Source of the DNA: JACRPZ01 sp040758255
Lineage (GTDB): Bacteria > Nitrospirota > Thermodesulfovibrionia > UBA6902
Assembly: GCA_040758255.1 (NCBI GenBank)
Contig: JBFLVX010000035.1
Span: 1 to 17,527 of the forward strand
Length of the DNA stretch: 17,527 nt
Direction of reading: 5' to 3'
The notes under the pieces were generated by a model that saw nothing but the letters and a program-made list of their open reading frames with translations, had not been told where the DNA came from and did not search any database. The position numbers and the translations under genes are program-made. Below are positions 5,963-13,182 of the stretch, one piece after another (within the stretch, counting starts at the first letter, position 1; each line of letters starts with the position of its first letter).

Positions 5963-6754
5963 TTATTTTGAATATATATTGCTGAAATTCACAGCATTGT
6001 CATCGCATACCTCAACGCACCTTCCGCAGTTAATGCATTCCCCTGAGAGCACGGCCCCGCTCTGTCTGCCGACCATGTGCAGTACCTGTTTTTCAGGACA
6101 GATATCAACGCACTTCATGCATGATGTGCATTTGTCCCTGTCATATCCAATCCGCAGAAATCCGAAGCGTCCGGTAAGCGAATAAAAACCGCCGAGTGGG
6201 CATAAATGCCCGCAGAACCCGTTCTTTACCGCAAAAAGGTCAAAGAGAAATACAGTCAGCACAAATGCCCAGCCAAGGCCGATCCCGTAAATGACACCCC
6301 TGTGCAGCATCCCTATGGGGCTTATCCATTCAAAGGCAGCAACCCCGAGGACTATTGATAAAATTAGCGACAATCCCATTGCCCAATAACGGATGCTTCT
6401 CCTTATCTCCCAGGATTTCCAGACCTCGTCAAGTTGGAAATAGCTTCTGAGTTTATTGGCCGCATCCGTTATCATGTTTACAGGACATATCCATCCGCAG
6501 AAGACTCTTCCCCCCAGCACAGCGTAAAACAGGAAGATAATGAATGCGCCGAGTAACACATCTTTTGTAACAGAAGCCCCTGCTGAAAAGCTCTGTATTA
6601 CCGCAAAGGGATCAGACAGGCTAATGACGTCAAAGACCTTTGCCGAGCTGAGGTTGCCTTTTAGGATCTTCCATTCAAAGGCGTTGCCGGCAAAGAAGAG
6701 AAACAGGACAACCGCCTGAGTAATCCGTCTGGCTATGAGGTATTTGTATTTCAT
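5963..6754 (-). CDS. napH: NapH, membrane quinol dehydrogenase component
   Basis: NapH is a polytopic membrane iron-sulfur protein that oxidises quinol and passes electrons via NapG toward NapAB. The 263 residues show about four transmembrane stretches (roughly 12-24, 65-82, 125-143, 155-172). The two CxxxCP motifs of the family are CGWICP (86-91) and CGHLCP (181-186). Two C-terminal cytoplasmic [4Fe-4S] ferredoxin motifs follow, with cysteines 209, 212, 215, 219 and 240, 243, 246, 250. The start ATG at 6754 gives the usual MKYKYLIARRITQ beginning, but there is no Shine-Dalgarno: the bases before it are heptamer repeats (see 6755-6815). The gene is 63 bp behind napG. Confidence 0.95.
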   Translation of the reverse strand: MKYKYLIARRITQAVVLFLFFAGNAFEWKILKGNLSSAKVFDVISLSDPFAVIQSFSAGASVTKDVLLGAFIIFLFYAVLGGRVFCGWICPVNMITDAANKLRSYFQLDEVWKSWEIRRSIRYWAMGLSLILSIVLGVAAFEWISPIGMLHRGVIYGIGLGWAFVLTVFLFDLFAVKNGFCGHLCPLGGFYSLTGRFGFLRIGYDRDKCTSCMKCVDICPEKQVLHMVGRQSGAVLSGECINCGRCVEVCDDNAVNFSNIYSK

Positions 6755-6815
6755 AGTTGTCAGTTGTAAGTTGTAAGTTGTTTGTCTAAAAACTGAAAAC
6801 CAACAACTAACAACT
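6755..6815. repeat. Heptamer repeats forming an inverted repeat, napG-napH gap
   Basis: Four copies of AGTTGT at a strict 7-bp period (6755, 6762, 6769, 6776) face two inverse copies, ACAACT, at 6803 and 6810. The intervening 20 bp is A-rich. On the napH mRNA the two blocks could pair as a stem-loop directly in front of the start codon. No Shine-Dalgarno is seen in this 63-bp gap. Confidence 0.8.
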
Positions 6816-6817
6816 TT

Positions 6818-7603
6818 TCAAAACTCCTCATTTAAATAATCGACCGCTTTCTTTTCGCTCCTCGGAGTCTCTGTTGTGACTTTCTCCGGAACATCCTTCA
6901 GCCGATTCTCATCGCGCTCATCCCAGCCTTTCACATATCTCTCGCTTGACTCACCCATGGCTATCTCTCTCGGCAATATGAATATGGATGCCTTTTTAGT
7001 CACGCACGCCTTTTCACACATGCCGCATCCTGTGCAGGCTTTGCTGTGAACAACGGGCGCGAGCATGGCGTGTTTCCCTGTTCGTACATTTCTCGTATAC
7101 TCGACGGTTATCGCCTTGTCTATCAAAGGGCAGGCGCGGTAACAGGCGTCACACTGGATGCCTGAATATGCGATGCATGTTTCCCTGTCTATGACCGCAA
7201 GCCCCATCTTTGCGAGATCGATGTTGAGCTTTGTCTCTCCGCTCTCATCTTTATCACTCACCAATGCCTTATCAAGTGATCCTGTCGGACACGCCGGCAC
7301 GCATGGTATGTCTTTGCACATGCGGCACGGGTTGATTCTTGGGATTAAGTAAGGTGTTCCTATCGGCTTGTTCTCCCCGGGTGTTGCAAGCTTTAGCGCT
7401 TCATAAGGGCATGCCTCAACGCACATGCCGCATTTGATGCATGACGCAATGAACTGTTTTTCAGGAACAGCGCCCGGCGGCCTAAGAATCAGCGGGGCTG
7501 ACCTGCCTTCTTCAATAAACCCGCCCCAGACCAACCCGCCTGCTGTTGCGAGGCCAAGGCTTTTCAAGCTGTTGAGTATGAATGATCTTCTTTCCGGCAT
7601 CAT
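6818..7603 (-). CDS. napG: NapG, periplasmic ferredoxin-type subunit
   Basis: NapG is the periplasmic partner of NapH in the quinol dehydrogenase that feeds NapAB. The 261 residues begin with a twin-arginine type signal (ERRSFIL at 4-10, then a hydrophobic, glycine-rich stretch to about 30). Four [4Fe-4S] clusters are encoded: cysteines 55, 58, 61, 65; 93, 96, 101, 105; 143, 151, 154, 158; and 190, 193, 196, 200. The start is ATG at 7603 or the adjacent ATG at 7600, two bases behind the napA stop codon, with AAGGCG as Shine-Dalgarno inside the end of napA. The tight spacing points to translational coupling with napA. Confidence 0.95.
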   Translation of the reverse strand: MMPERRSFILNSLKSLGLATAGGLVWGGFIEEGRSAPLILRPPGAVPEKQFIASCIKCGMCVEACPYEALKLATPGENKPIGTPYLIPRINPCRMCKDIPCVPACPTGSLDKALVSDKDESGETKLNIDLAKMGLAVIDRETCIAYSGIQCDACYRACPLIDKAITVEYTRNVRTGKHAMLAPVVHSKACTGCGMCEKACVTKKASIFILPREIAMGESSERYVKGWDERDENRLKDVPEKVTTETPRSEKKAVDYLNEEF

Positions 7604-7605
7604 GT

Positions 7606-10377
7606 TTACGCCTTATAAATTTTCACCGCGCATTTCTTGAAATCAGTCTCTTTGGATATCGGGCAGGTGGCGTCAAGCGTCACCTTGTTTATCAGCACAT
7701 GCTCGTCAAACCACGGGACAAAGATCAATCCTCTCGGCGGGTTATTCCGTCCCCTTGTCTCAACATGCACCTTTACCTTCCCCCTTCTTGATTCCACCCA
7801 GATGAGGTCGCCGTCTTTTACGTTGTGTGTCTTCGCGTCTTTCGGGTTCATGGAGCAGACGGCCTCTGGAACCGCCCGGTAGAGTTCAGGCACGCGCATC
7901 GTCATAGTACCGCTGTGCCAGTGCTCAAGCACCCTTCCTGTGCTGAGCCATAACGGATATTCATTGTCCGGTATCTCGGCAGGGTCAATGTAGTGCCTCA
8001 GAAATATCTTTGCCTTGTTCGGGAATTTGACCTTCTCTTCACCTTTCGGCCCCAGCAGGTCGCCTGACGGCAGCTCTTTAAACGCCTTTCCATAGAAAGC
8101 GAACTGCCCGGTGTTTGCCGCTTTTGCGTATGGGTCGTACTCGGAATTAAATCTCCACAGTGTTTCTTTGCCGTCAACTACCGGCCATCTCAATCCTCTC
8201 ACTTTGTGATATGTGTCGAAGTCTGCAAGGTCATGGCCGTTGCCAAGGGTGAACTTCCTGTACTCTTCCCAGAGGTATTTCTGAAGGAAGAAGCCGTATC
8301 CCTTGAAGCCCTCGACATTTCTCTTGTCACCGGCGGCTTCTGAGTTCATAAATCCTTCACCCACAGGGTCAGGCCACTTATATGTCTTTGCCTCATTGTT
8401 TGCAAAGAGCACATCAAAGAGCGTGTCGGTCTCTTTATACCCCATCGCCTTTGCCTTCTCCAATATATTCGGGAGGGTGACCTCAGGTGAGATCTTATGC
8501 TCCTTCCATACTTCAGCCAATGTTAACCGTTTTGAAAATTCGACCATCTGCCATGTGTCTGACATCGCATGTCCGACCGGAGTTACCTGCTGTCGCCAGT
8601 GCTGGGTTCTCCTCTCGGCATTGCCGTACGCGCCCCATTTCTCAAATATCATCGCGCTCGGCAGAATAAGGTCCGCGACCTTTGCGGAGATCCCGGGATA
8701 AGCCTCTGATACCACAATGAAGTTGTCCATCTCCCTTGCCGCGGTTATCCAGTGGTTCATATTAGCGGAGTTCTGCCAGGGATTATTGACCTGCACCCAT
8801 ACCCATTTGATCTTCCCGTCTTCAAGGTCTCTCATGATCTTCATATAGTGTGAACCTGGCACGGGATTCAATGTCCCTTCAGGAAGCTTCCATATCTTTT
8901 CTGATATCTCCCTGTGTTTTGGATTTGCTACAACCATATCAGAGGGAAGCCTGTGCGAAAAGGTGCCGACCTCTCTTGCAGTGCCGCACGCGCTGGGCTG
9001 TCCTGTCAGGCTGAAGGCGCTGTTGCCGGGCTGTGACTGTTTGCCTAACAGCAGATGCACAGTGTATGCCTGTTCATTTACCCATGTTCCCCGGATGTGC
9101 TGATTGAAGCCCATCGTCCAGAAGCTTGTGACCTTTCTCTCTTTCGCGGCATAGAGGTCAACAAGCGTAACGAGCTTCTTCTTGAAGTCTTCAATAGATT
9201 CGTCAGGGTCTCCCTTTGCGAGAGCTGCTACGAAGTCAAGGGTATACGGCTCAAGCCCTTTTTTGAAATCATCAAAGCTTATCAGCCAGTGGTTATCAGG
9301 CGTCTTGGCGTTCTTCATCTCCATCTTCTGCCCCTCTTTTATGCCGAGGGCGCTCATCGCCTGCGCCTCTTCCTTTGTTATGATTTTAAAGGCCTCTTTT
9401 CCGGCTGTGTCAAGCTCGCCGGGTTTATACTTTTTATGATCAACCTGCGGCCTGAGCCCGTACCCGATATCCACCGGCCCTGTTGCAAAGACACAGTTCT
9501 TGTTCACAAAATCCCAGTCAATAGCGTCAGGACGGTTATACACGATCTCACGCGTAATGTAATTCAGTATCGCAAGGTCGGTGCTCGGCTTGATGATTAT
9601 CTCAACATCAGAGATGCTTGAGCACCTGTTTGCGAATGTAGAGATGTTGACGATCTTTACCCAGTCGGGTTTACTCAGCTTCCTGTCAGTCACCTTGGAC
9701 CAGAGCACAGGGTGCATCTCAGCCATATTCGCGCCCCAGAGGATTATCGAATCCGCGTAATGCATGTCATCGTAATTTCCGGCAGGCTCGTCAATACCGA
9801 AGGTCTGCATAAAAGCGGCAACCGCGCTTGCCATGCAGTGACGGGCATTGGGATCAATGTTGTTGCTCCTGAACCCGCCCTTTATCAATTTGACTGCGGC
9901 AACACCTTCCATGATCGTATACTGGCCGGAGCCGAATACGGCAACTCCGGTCGGCCCCAGTGCGGAATAATGTTTCTTGAACTGTTTTGCCATCTCGTCA
10001 AATGCCTTCTCCCATGTAACAGGTTTGAACTTTCCTTTTTTGTCAAACTCGCCTTTGTCGTTGACCCTCAAGAGCGGTTCAGTCAGCCTGTCAGCACCGT
10101 ACATGATCTTAGCGTTGAAATAACCCTTGATGCAGTTCAGCCCCATATTCACAGGCGCGGCTGGGTCTCCCTTGACCGCGACTATCATATCGTCTTTTGT
10201 CGCCACCATGATGCCGCAGCCGGTTCCGCAGAACCTGCATACAGACTTGTCCCATCGCCATCCTGCCTCTGTTTCTTTGGCGATCGCCTTTAATTCATCC
10301 GGCACCGCCATACCTATTGCTGTTGCAGCGCTTACTGCCGCTGTTGTCTTCAGAAAGTCTCTTCTGCTGATATTCAT
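7606..10377 (-). CDS. napA: NapA, periplasmic nitrate reductase catalytic subunit
   Basis: NapA reduces nitrate to nitrite in the periplasm at a bis-molybdopterin guanine dinucleotide molybdenum centre. The precursor has 923 residues, the longer size class seen in Campylobacter-like NapA. A Tat signal opens the protein (ISRRDFLK at 3-10). The [4Fe-4S] cluster is bound by C47, C50, C54 and C82, followed by the conserved K84 that relays electrons. The molybdenum ligand is C181 in DPNARHCMASAVAAFM. The C-terminal molybdopterin dinucleotide-binding domain begins near the PLWLSTGRVLEHWHSGTMT segment. AGGAGGTG precedes the ATG at 10377. It is the first gene of napA-G-H-B-D-D, about 100 bp behind a strong terminator, so the operon should have its own promoter; I could not pick a convincing one in the A/T-rich gap 10378-10479. 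Confidence 0.97.
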   Translation of the reverse strand: MNISRRDFLKTTAAVSAATAIGMAVPDELKAIAKETEAGWRWDKSVCRFCGTGCGIMVATKDDMIVAVKGDPAAPVNMGLNCIKGYFNAKIMYGADRLTEPLLRVNDKGEFDKKGKFKPVTWEKAFDEMAKQFKKHYSALGPTGVAVFGSGQYTIMEGVAAVKLIKGGFRSNNIDPNARHCMASAVAAFMQTFGIDEPAGNYDDMHYADSIILWGANMAEMHPVLWSKVTDRKLSKPDWVKIVNISTFANRCSSISDVEIIIKPSTDLAILNYITREIVYNRPDAIDWDFVNKNCVFATGPVDIGYGLRPQVDHKKYKPGELDTAGKEAFKIITKEEAQAMSALGIKEGQKMEMKNAKTPDNHWLISFDDFKKGLEPYTLDFVAALAKGDPDESIEDFKKKLVTLVDLYAAKERKVTSFWTMGFNQHIRGTWVNEQAYTVHLLLGKQSQPGNSAFSLTGQPSACGTAREVGTFSHRLPSDMVVANPKHREISEKIWKLPEGTLNPVPGSHYMKIMRDLEDGKIKWVWVQVNNPWQNSANMNHWITAAREMDNFIVVSEAYPGISAKVADLILPSAMIFEKWGAYGNAERRTQHWRQQVTPVGHAMSDTWQMVEFSKRLTLAEVWKEHKISPEVTLPNILEKAKAMGYKETDTLFDVLFANNEAKTYKWPDPVGEGFMNSEAAGDKRNVEGFKGYGFFLQKYLWEEYRKFTLGNGHDLADFDTYHKVRGLRWPVVDGKETLWRFNSEYDPYAKAANTGQFAFYGKAFKELPSGDLLGPKGEEKVKFPNKAKIFLRHYIDPAEIPDNEYPLWLSTGRVLEHWHSGTMTMRVPELYRAVPEAVCSMNPKDAKTHNVKDGDLIWVESRRGKVKVHVETRGRNNPPRGLIFVPWFDEHVLINKVTLDATCPISKETDFKKCAVKIYKA

Positions 10378-10479
10378 TTATCAACACCTCCTGTTTAATT
10401 GCCGAGAGAAGTTAAATGTAAAAAGTGCGCTTGGAGTTTCTTAACTTAATTTATATGAAATTTATAATGCCCCAAAACT

Positions 10480-10508
10480 AAAAGGCGGGGCACACAGCCC
10501 CGCCTTTT
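10480..10508 (-). terminator. Intrinsic terminator behind octaheme nitrite reductase
   Basis: A 12-bp perfect stem, AAAAGGCGGGGC with GCCCCGCCTTTT, around the loop ACACA lies 10 bp behind the nitrite reductase stop codon. On the minus strand the stem ends in TTTT and is followed by AGTTTT. It separates this gene from the nap operon. Confidence 0.88.
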
Positions 10509-10518
10509 AAAAAGCTAA

Positions 10519-12219
10519 CTACTTGGCCGGTGCTGCTGCGGCAGCCGGTTTCGGAGCCATTGCATTTGTAAGAATCTCGATGCCTTTCAAGGCCTCATCA
10601 ACAGACTTTGTTAACGCCTCTCTTGCCATTTGGGGATTGTGGAAGCCGTCGGAATTCTCGGCAGTCCAGTATTCCCAAAGTATATGCGCCTTAAGATGCT
10701 GGTCCTGCGCCTGCTTTATGACCTCGGCATCTACCCCGGCCTTCTTTGCCTCAACTATCTTGTCAATTAACACTGACAGACGGAATTCAGCCTTTCTCAT
10801 CTTGCCCCTTATGTGCGCCTTTATGGAGTCAATAGAGTATTTTGCCTGCTCCTCTGTCCATTTCGGATGACACTTGAGGCATGTCTCCTTAAGCTGTACC
10901 TTAGGAGTAACCGCAAAGTGAGAGGTGTAGACCTTCCCGGTCTTCTTGTCCTTTACCTTCGGGGTATGACAGGCATCGCATCCTACACCAGCCTTTGCAT
11001 GTTTAGAGTTGTAGTAACTTTCCGACTCAGGATGCTGCGCCTTCCAGAGCAGCCCTCCTGTTATGGCGTGCTTGAAGTCGAGAAAACTCACTTTGTTCAC
11101 ATAGTGGTCATAGAGTCCGAATACATCCTTGTACGGGAAGTGGTTTGTTCTTCTGTCAGCCATTGTTACCGAGTATTTTGACGTATCGGGATTTTTAGGA
11201 TCATAGCCAGGGTTGCAGTTGTACTCAACGTGGCACTGTCCGCACTGAAGCCTCGTGTCATACTTATCAAGCAAGGCAATCTTCCTTGTAAAGCCTCTAA
11301 CGCCCATATCAATTACCTTAATCCCGGTTCTGTTCGGGTCTTTGTGCCAGAGGGTATCTCCATCTGGCCTTGTAAGAGCATCTATTAAGCCGTCTCTTAC
11401 AATCCTCGGTTTTGCAGCGTGTGAGTCATGACAGTAAATACAATTAAGCCCGTGCTGAAGGTCTTTTACAAGTTCTGTGACCTTTGACGTCCTGGACCAC
11501 TGTGCGCCGGGAACCGGATCACCCATATAAGACCACTTAAGTATCTGATCCTGAGATTTACACTGCAGACATACAGGATTCGCCGCTGGCGCGCTTTGAG
11601 GAATGAACGCTTTATGCTCCGTTACATCAGGATAATTGTCCTGAAGCAAATCCCACGCCTTTACAGGCGCCTGCTCTGTGGTATAAAGCCAGCCGTTTTT
11701 GGGCTGAAACCTTCCTCCGTAGGCCCTGTCAACTACTAAATGATCCGGGAGCATCCAAGTATGGCTTCTTGTAAGATTATGCTCTTTTGTAAAGCCGTGT
11801 CCTGCCATAAGCTTGTCCCAGAACGGGTTCGGAGACCTGTTTGTAAGCTGTGACTTTTCGTCTCTTGCAGGCCTGTGATAAGCGGTCTGCATAAAGCTGT
11901 TATACTGTTCTTTATGGCACTGGCCGCATGCCTCCCATGATGTGTCTGTTATCGGCCTTGCCTCGGCAGCCTTCAGATGCTTATCAAGCTCTTTATGACA
12001 ATTTGAACAATTAACCTTTGCATGTTGGCCCATAGTGTGAAGTTCTTTGATCTGGGCGTGGCAATCGTAGCATGTCTCAACCTTTACGTCCTTCTCTTTC
12101 TGTACAGCCTTTTTTGCAGGCGTGCTTTCATACTGAGCATTTACCCCTGAATAGTAGATTCCGATTGTCAGAACGAGCGCAAAGAGCGCCGCAAACAAAA
12201 CGTAAATTTTTTTCGTCAT
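10519..12219 (-). CDS. Octaheme cytochrome c nitrite reductase (NrfA-related)
   Basis: A secreted 566-residue octaheme cytochrome. Heme motifs: CYDCH (50-54), CSNCH (71-75), CGQCH (98-102), CLQCK (217-221), CIYCH (260-264), CGQCH (326-330), CDACH (414-418), CLKCH (447-451). The single CXXCK at heme 4, after three N-terminal hemes, is the pattern of octaheme nitrite reductases such as that of Thioalkalivibrio; the last five hemes match the NrfA core. E332-Y333 follow heme 6 and K393-A-Q395-H396 match the NrfA calcium and active-site residues. C335, two residues after Y333, fits the Tyr-Cys crosslink known in the Thioalkalivibrio enzyme. Expected reaction: nitrite to ammonium in the periplasm. 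The N-terminus is a signal peptide (about 1-28), and the end is a helical tail plus Ala/Pro-rich residues. AGGAGG precedes the ATG. A terminator follows; a two-component system lies upstream. It lacks the all-CXXCH pattern of HAO, so an HAO call is disfavoured. Confidence 0.9.
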   Translation of the reverse strand: MTKKIYVLFAALFALVLTIGIYYSGVNAQYESTPAKKAVQKEKDVKVETCYDCHAQIKELHTMGQHAKVNCSNCHKELDKHLKAAEARPITDTSWEACGQCHKEQYNSFMQTAYHRPARDEKSQLTNRSPNPFWDKLMAGHGFTKEHNLTRSHTWMLPDHLVVDRAYGGRFQPKNGWLYTTEQAPVKAWDLLQDNYPDVTEHKAFIPQSAPAANPVCLQCKSQDQILKWSYMGDPVPGAQWSRTSKVTELVKDLQHGLNCIYCHDSHAAKPRIVRDGLIDALTRPDGDTLWHKDPNRTGIKVIDMGVRGFTRKIALLDKYDTRLQCGQCHVEYNCNPGYDPKNPDTSKYSVTMADRRTNHFPYKDVFGLYDHYVNKVSFLDFKHAITGGLLWKAQHPESESYYNSKHAKAGVGCDACHTPKVKDKKTGKVYTSHFAVTPKVQLKETCLKCHPKWTEEQAKYSIDSIKAHIRGKMRKAEFRLSVLIDKIVEAKKAGVDAEVIKQAQDQHLKAHILWEYWTAENSDGFHNPQMAREALTKSVDEALKGIEILTNAMAPKPAAAAAPAK

Positions 12220-12303
12220 TTTAATACCCCTCCTTTTCTGCTGTTCTCTCTCATTGTTTGACTTCTTTTAATAAAACCCTCTCCCTCCTTTTTGTTTTGA
12301 TTA

Positions 12304-12313
12304 GTGATATCAC
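12304..12313. promoter_or_regulatory. Perfect palindrome in the nitrite reductase leader
   Basis: GTGATATCAC is a perfect 10-bp palindrome about 85 bp ahead of the nitrite reductase start codon. Position and symmetry would suit a dimeric repressor or FNR/CRP-family protein, but it does not match the FNR consensus TTGAT-N4-ATCAA. The rest of the 282-bp gap 12220-12501 holds the phased repeats at 12383-12425, a weak TTTAAT -10 candidate (minus strand 12365-12360) and a 12-codon leader frame (12254-12216). Confidence 0.35.
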
Positions 12314-12382
12314 CTGATAATTGCCTTTAAATTTGTTCCGGCGAAATACTGATTGTCTAATTAAAGGGTAACAGGTAATTTT

Positions 12383-12425
12383 GTAAATGTGCTGTTAATG
12401 TGTGTAAAGGATTGGTAAATGTGGG
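12383..12425 (-). promoter_or_regulatory. Phased direct repeats, likely OmpR/PhoB-type regulator site
   Basis: Read on the plus strand, four units follow each other at 11, 10 and 11 bp: GTAAATGTGCT (12383), GTTAATGTGT (12394), GTAAAGGATTG (12404), GTAAATGTGGG (12415). Units 1 and 4 share nine identical bases and unit 2 differs from them at one. Helically phased direct repeats are how OmpR/PhoB-family regulators bind. The array ends 17 bp upstream of a possible TTTAAT -10 for the nitrite reductase gene and starts 77 bp behind the regulator gene itself. Confidence 0.6.
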
Positions 12426-12501
12426 GAATGGCAACAATAATCGCAGGTCGTTTAAAAAAAGACTCCGGACAAGCCGCAGTGACAAATAAGCCGAATTTAA
12501 C

Positions 12502-13182
12502 TTACTCTTTGAACATATACCCAGCGCCGGGCACAGTGAGGATATACTTCGGATCTGAATGGTCTTTTTCGATCTTCTGCCTGAGATGCTGGATATGGAC
12601 ATCTATTACCCTGCTCCAGGAATAAATCTGCGAGCCTTTCCAGACGGCTTTTCTTATCGCGTCCCTGCTTAACGCCTCTCCCCTGTGAGAGATAAAAAAA
12701 CAGAGCAGCTCGTATTCCTTGGGGGTAAGGTCAATCTTCTTCCCGGAGAGCGTGACAAGATGTTTCTTAAAATCAATTTTGATGCTGCCGATACTGACTT
12801 CTTCTTTTGTATGAGGAACCGCTCTTCTAAGGCAGGCCTTAATCCTCGCCAGGAGTTCAAGAGTCTCAAAGGGCTTAACCACATAATCATCAGCTCCGCT
12901 TTCAAGCCCTATGACCTTATCTGAGACCTTATCCTTTGCCGTAAGCATTATGATGGGTATTTGCGGAAGCTCTTTCCTTAAATGACGACATATTTCAATC
13001 CCGTCTCCATCAGGCAGAGTCAGGTCAAGGAGAATGAGGTCCGGAGGGGTCTCGGATATAAGAACCTGAGCTTTCGTCCAATTATCCGCTGTATCAACTT
13101 CGTGTTCATGAAGTTCGAGATTTGCCTTCAACACCTTTAGTATGTCTTTGTCGTCATCAATAGCGAGGATTCTGTTTTTCAT
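12502..13182 (-). CDS. OmpR/PhoB-family response regulator
   Basis: A two-domain transcriptional regulator of 226 residues. The receiver domain (1-120) has the acidic pocket D9-D11, the phosphorylation site D53 in ILLDLTLPDGDG, the switch threonine T81 in IIMLTAKD, and K103 in VVKPF. The C-terminal winged helix (about 130-226) shows the family pattern DLTPKEYELLCFF, then the recognition region SRVIDVHIQHLRQKIE and the terminal hairpin ILTVPGAGYMF. It overlaps the sensor kinase gene by 4 bp (ATGA), so the pair is translationally coupled. The downstream neighbour is the octaheme nitrite reductase, whose upstream region carries four phased direct repeats, a natural target. The inducing signal is not known from the sequence, although the kinase suggests a redox- or nitrogen-oxide-related one. 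Confidence 0.93.
   Translation of the reverse strand: MKNRILAIDDDKDILKVLKANLELHEHEVDTADNWTKAQVLISETPPDLILLDLTLPDGDGIEICRHLRKELPQIPIIMLTAKDKVSDKVIGLESGADDYVVKPFETLELLARIKACLRRAVPHTKEEVSIGSIKIDFKKHLVTLSGKKIDLTPKEYELLCFFISHRGEALSRDAIRKAVWKGSQIYSWSRVIDVHIQHLRQKIEKDHSDPKYILTVPGAGYMFKE

Noticed and set aside
9055..9621. 188-codon frame antisense to napA, and similar long antisense frames at 9712-10293 and 3164-3601
   Set aside because: They lie wholly inside well-supported genes on the other strand and show no family motif.
10378..10479. A napA promoter with an FNR site
   Set aside because: The gap is A/T-rich with several TATAAA-like strings, but no paired -35 and no TTGAT-N4-ATCAA were found. 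The TTGAT and ATCAG near the napA start are 8 bp apart, not 4.
10519..12219. Hydroxylamine oxidoreductase (HAO) for the octaheme protein
   Set aside because: HAO has only CXXCH heme motifs and a crosslinking tyrosine near the C-terminus. The CXXCK fourth motif, the CGQCHVEY segment and the KAQH motif fit the nitrite reductase family.
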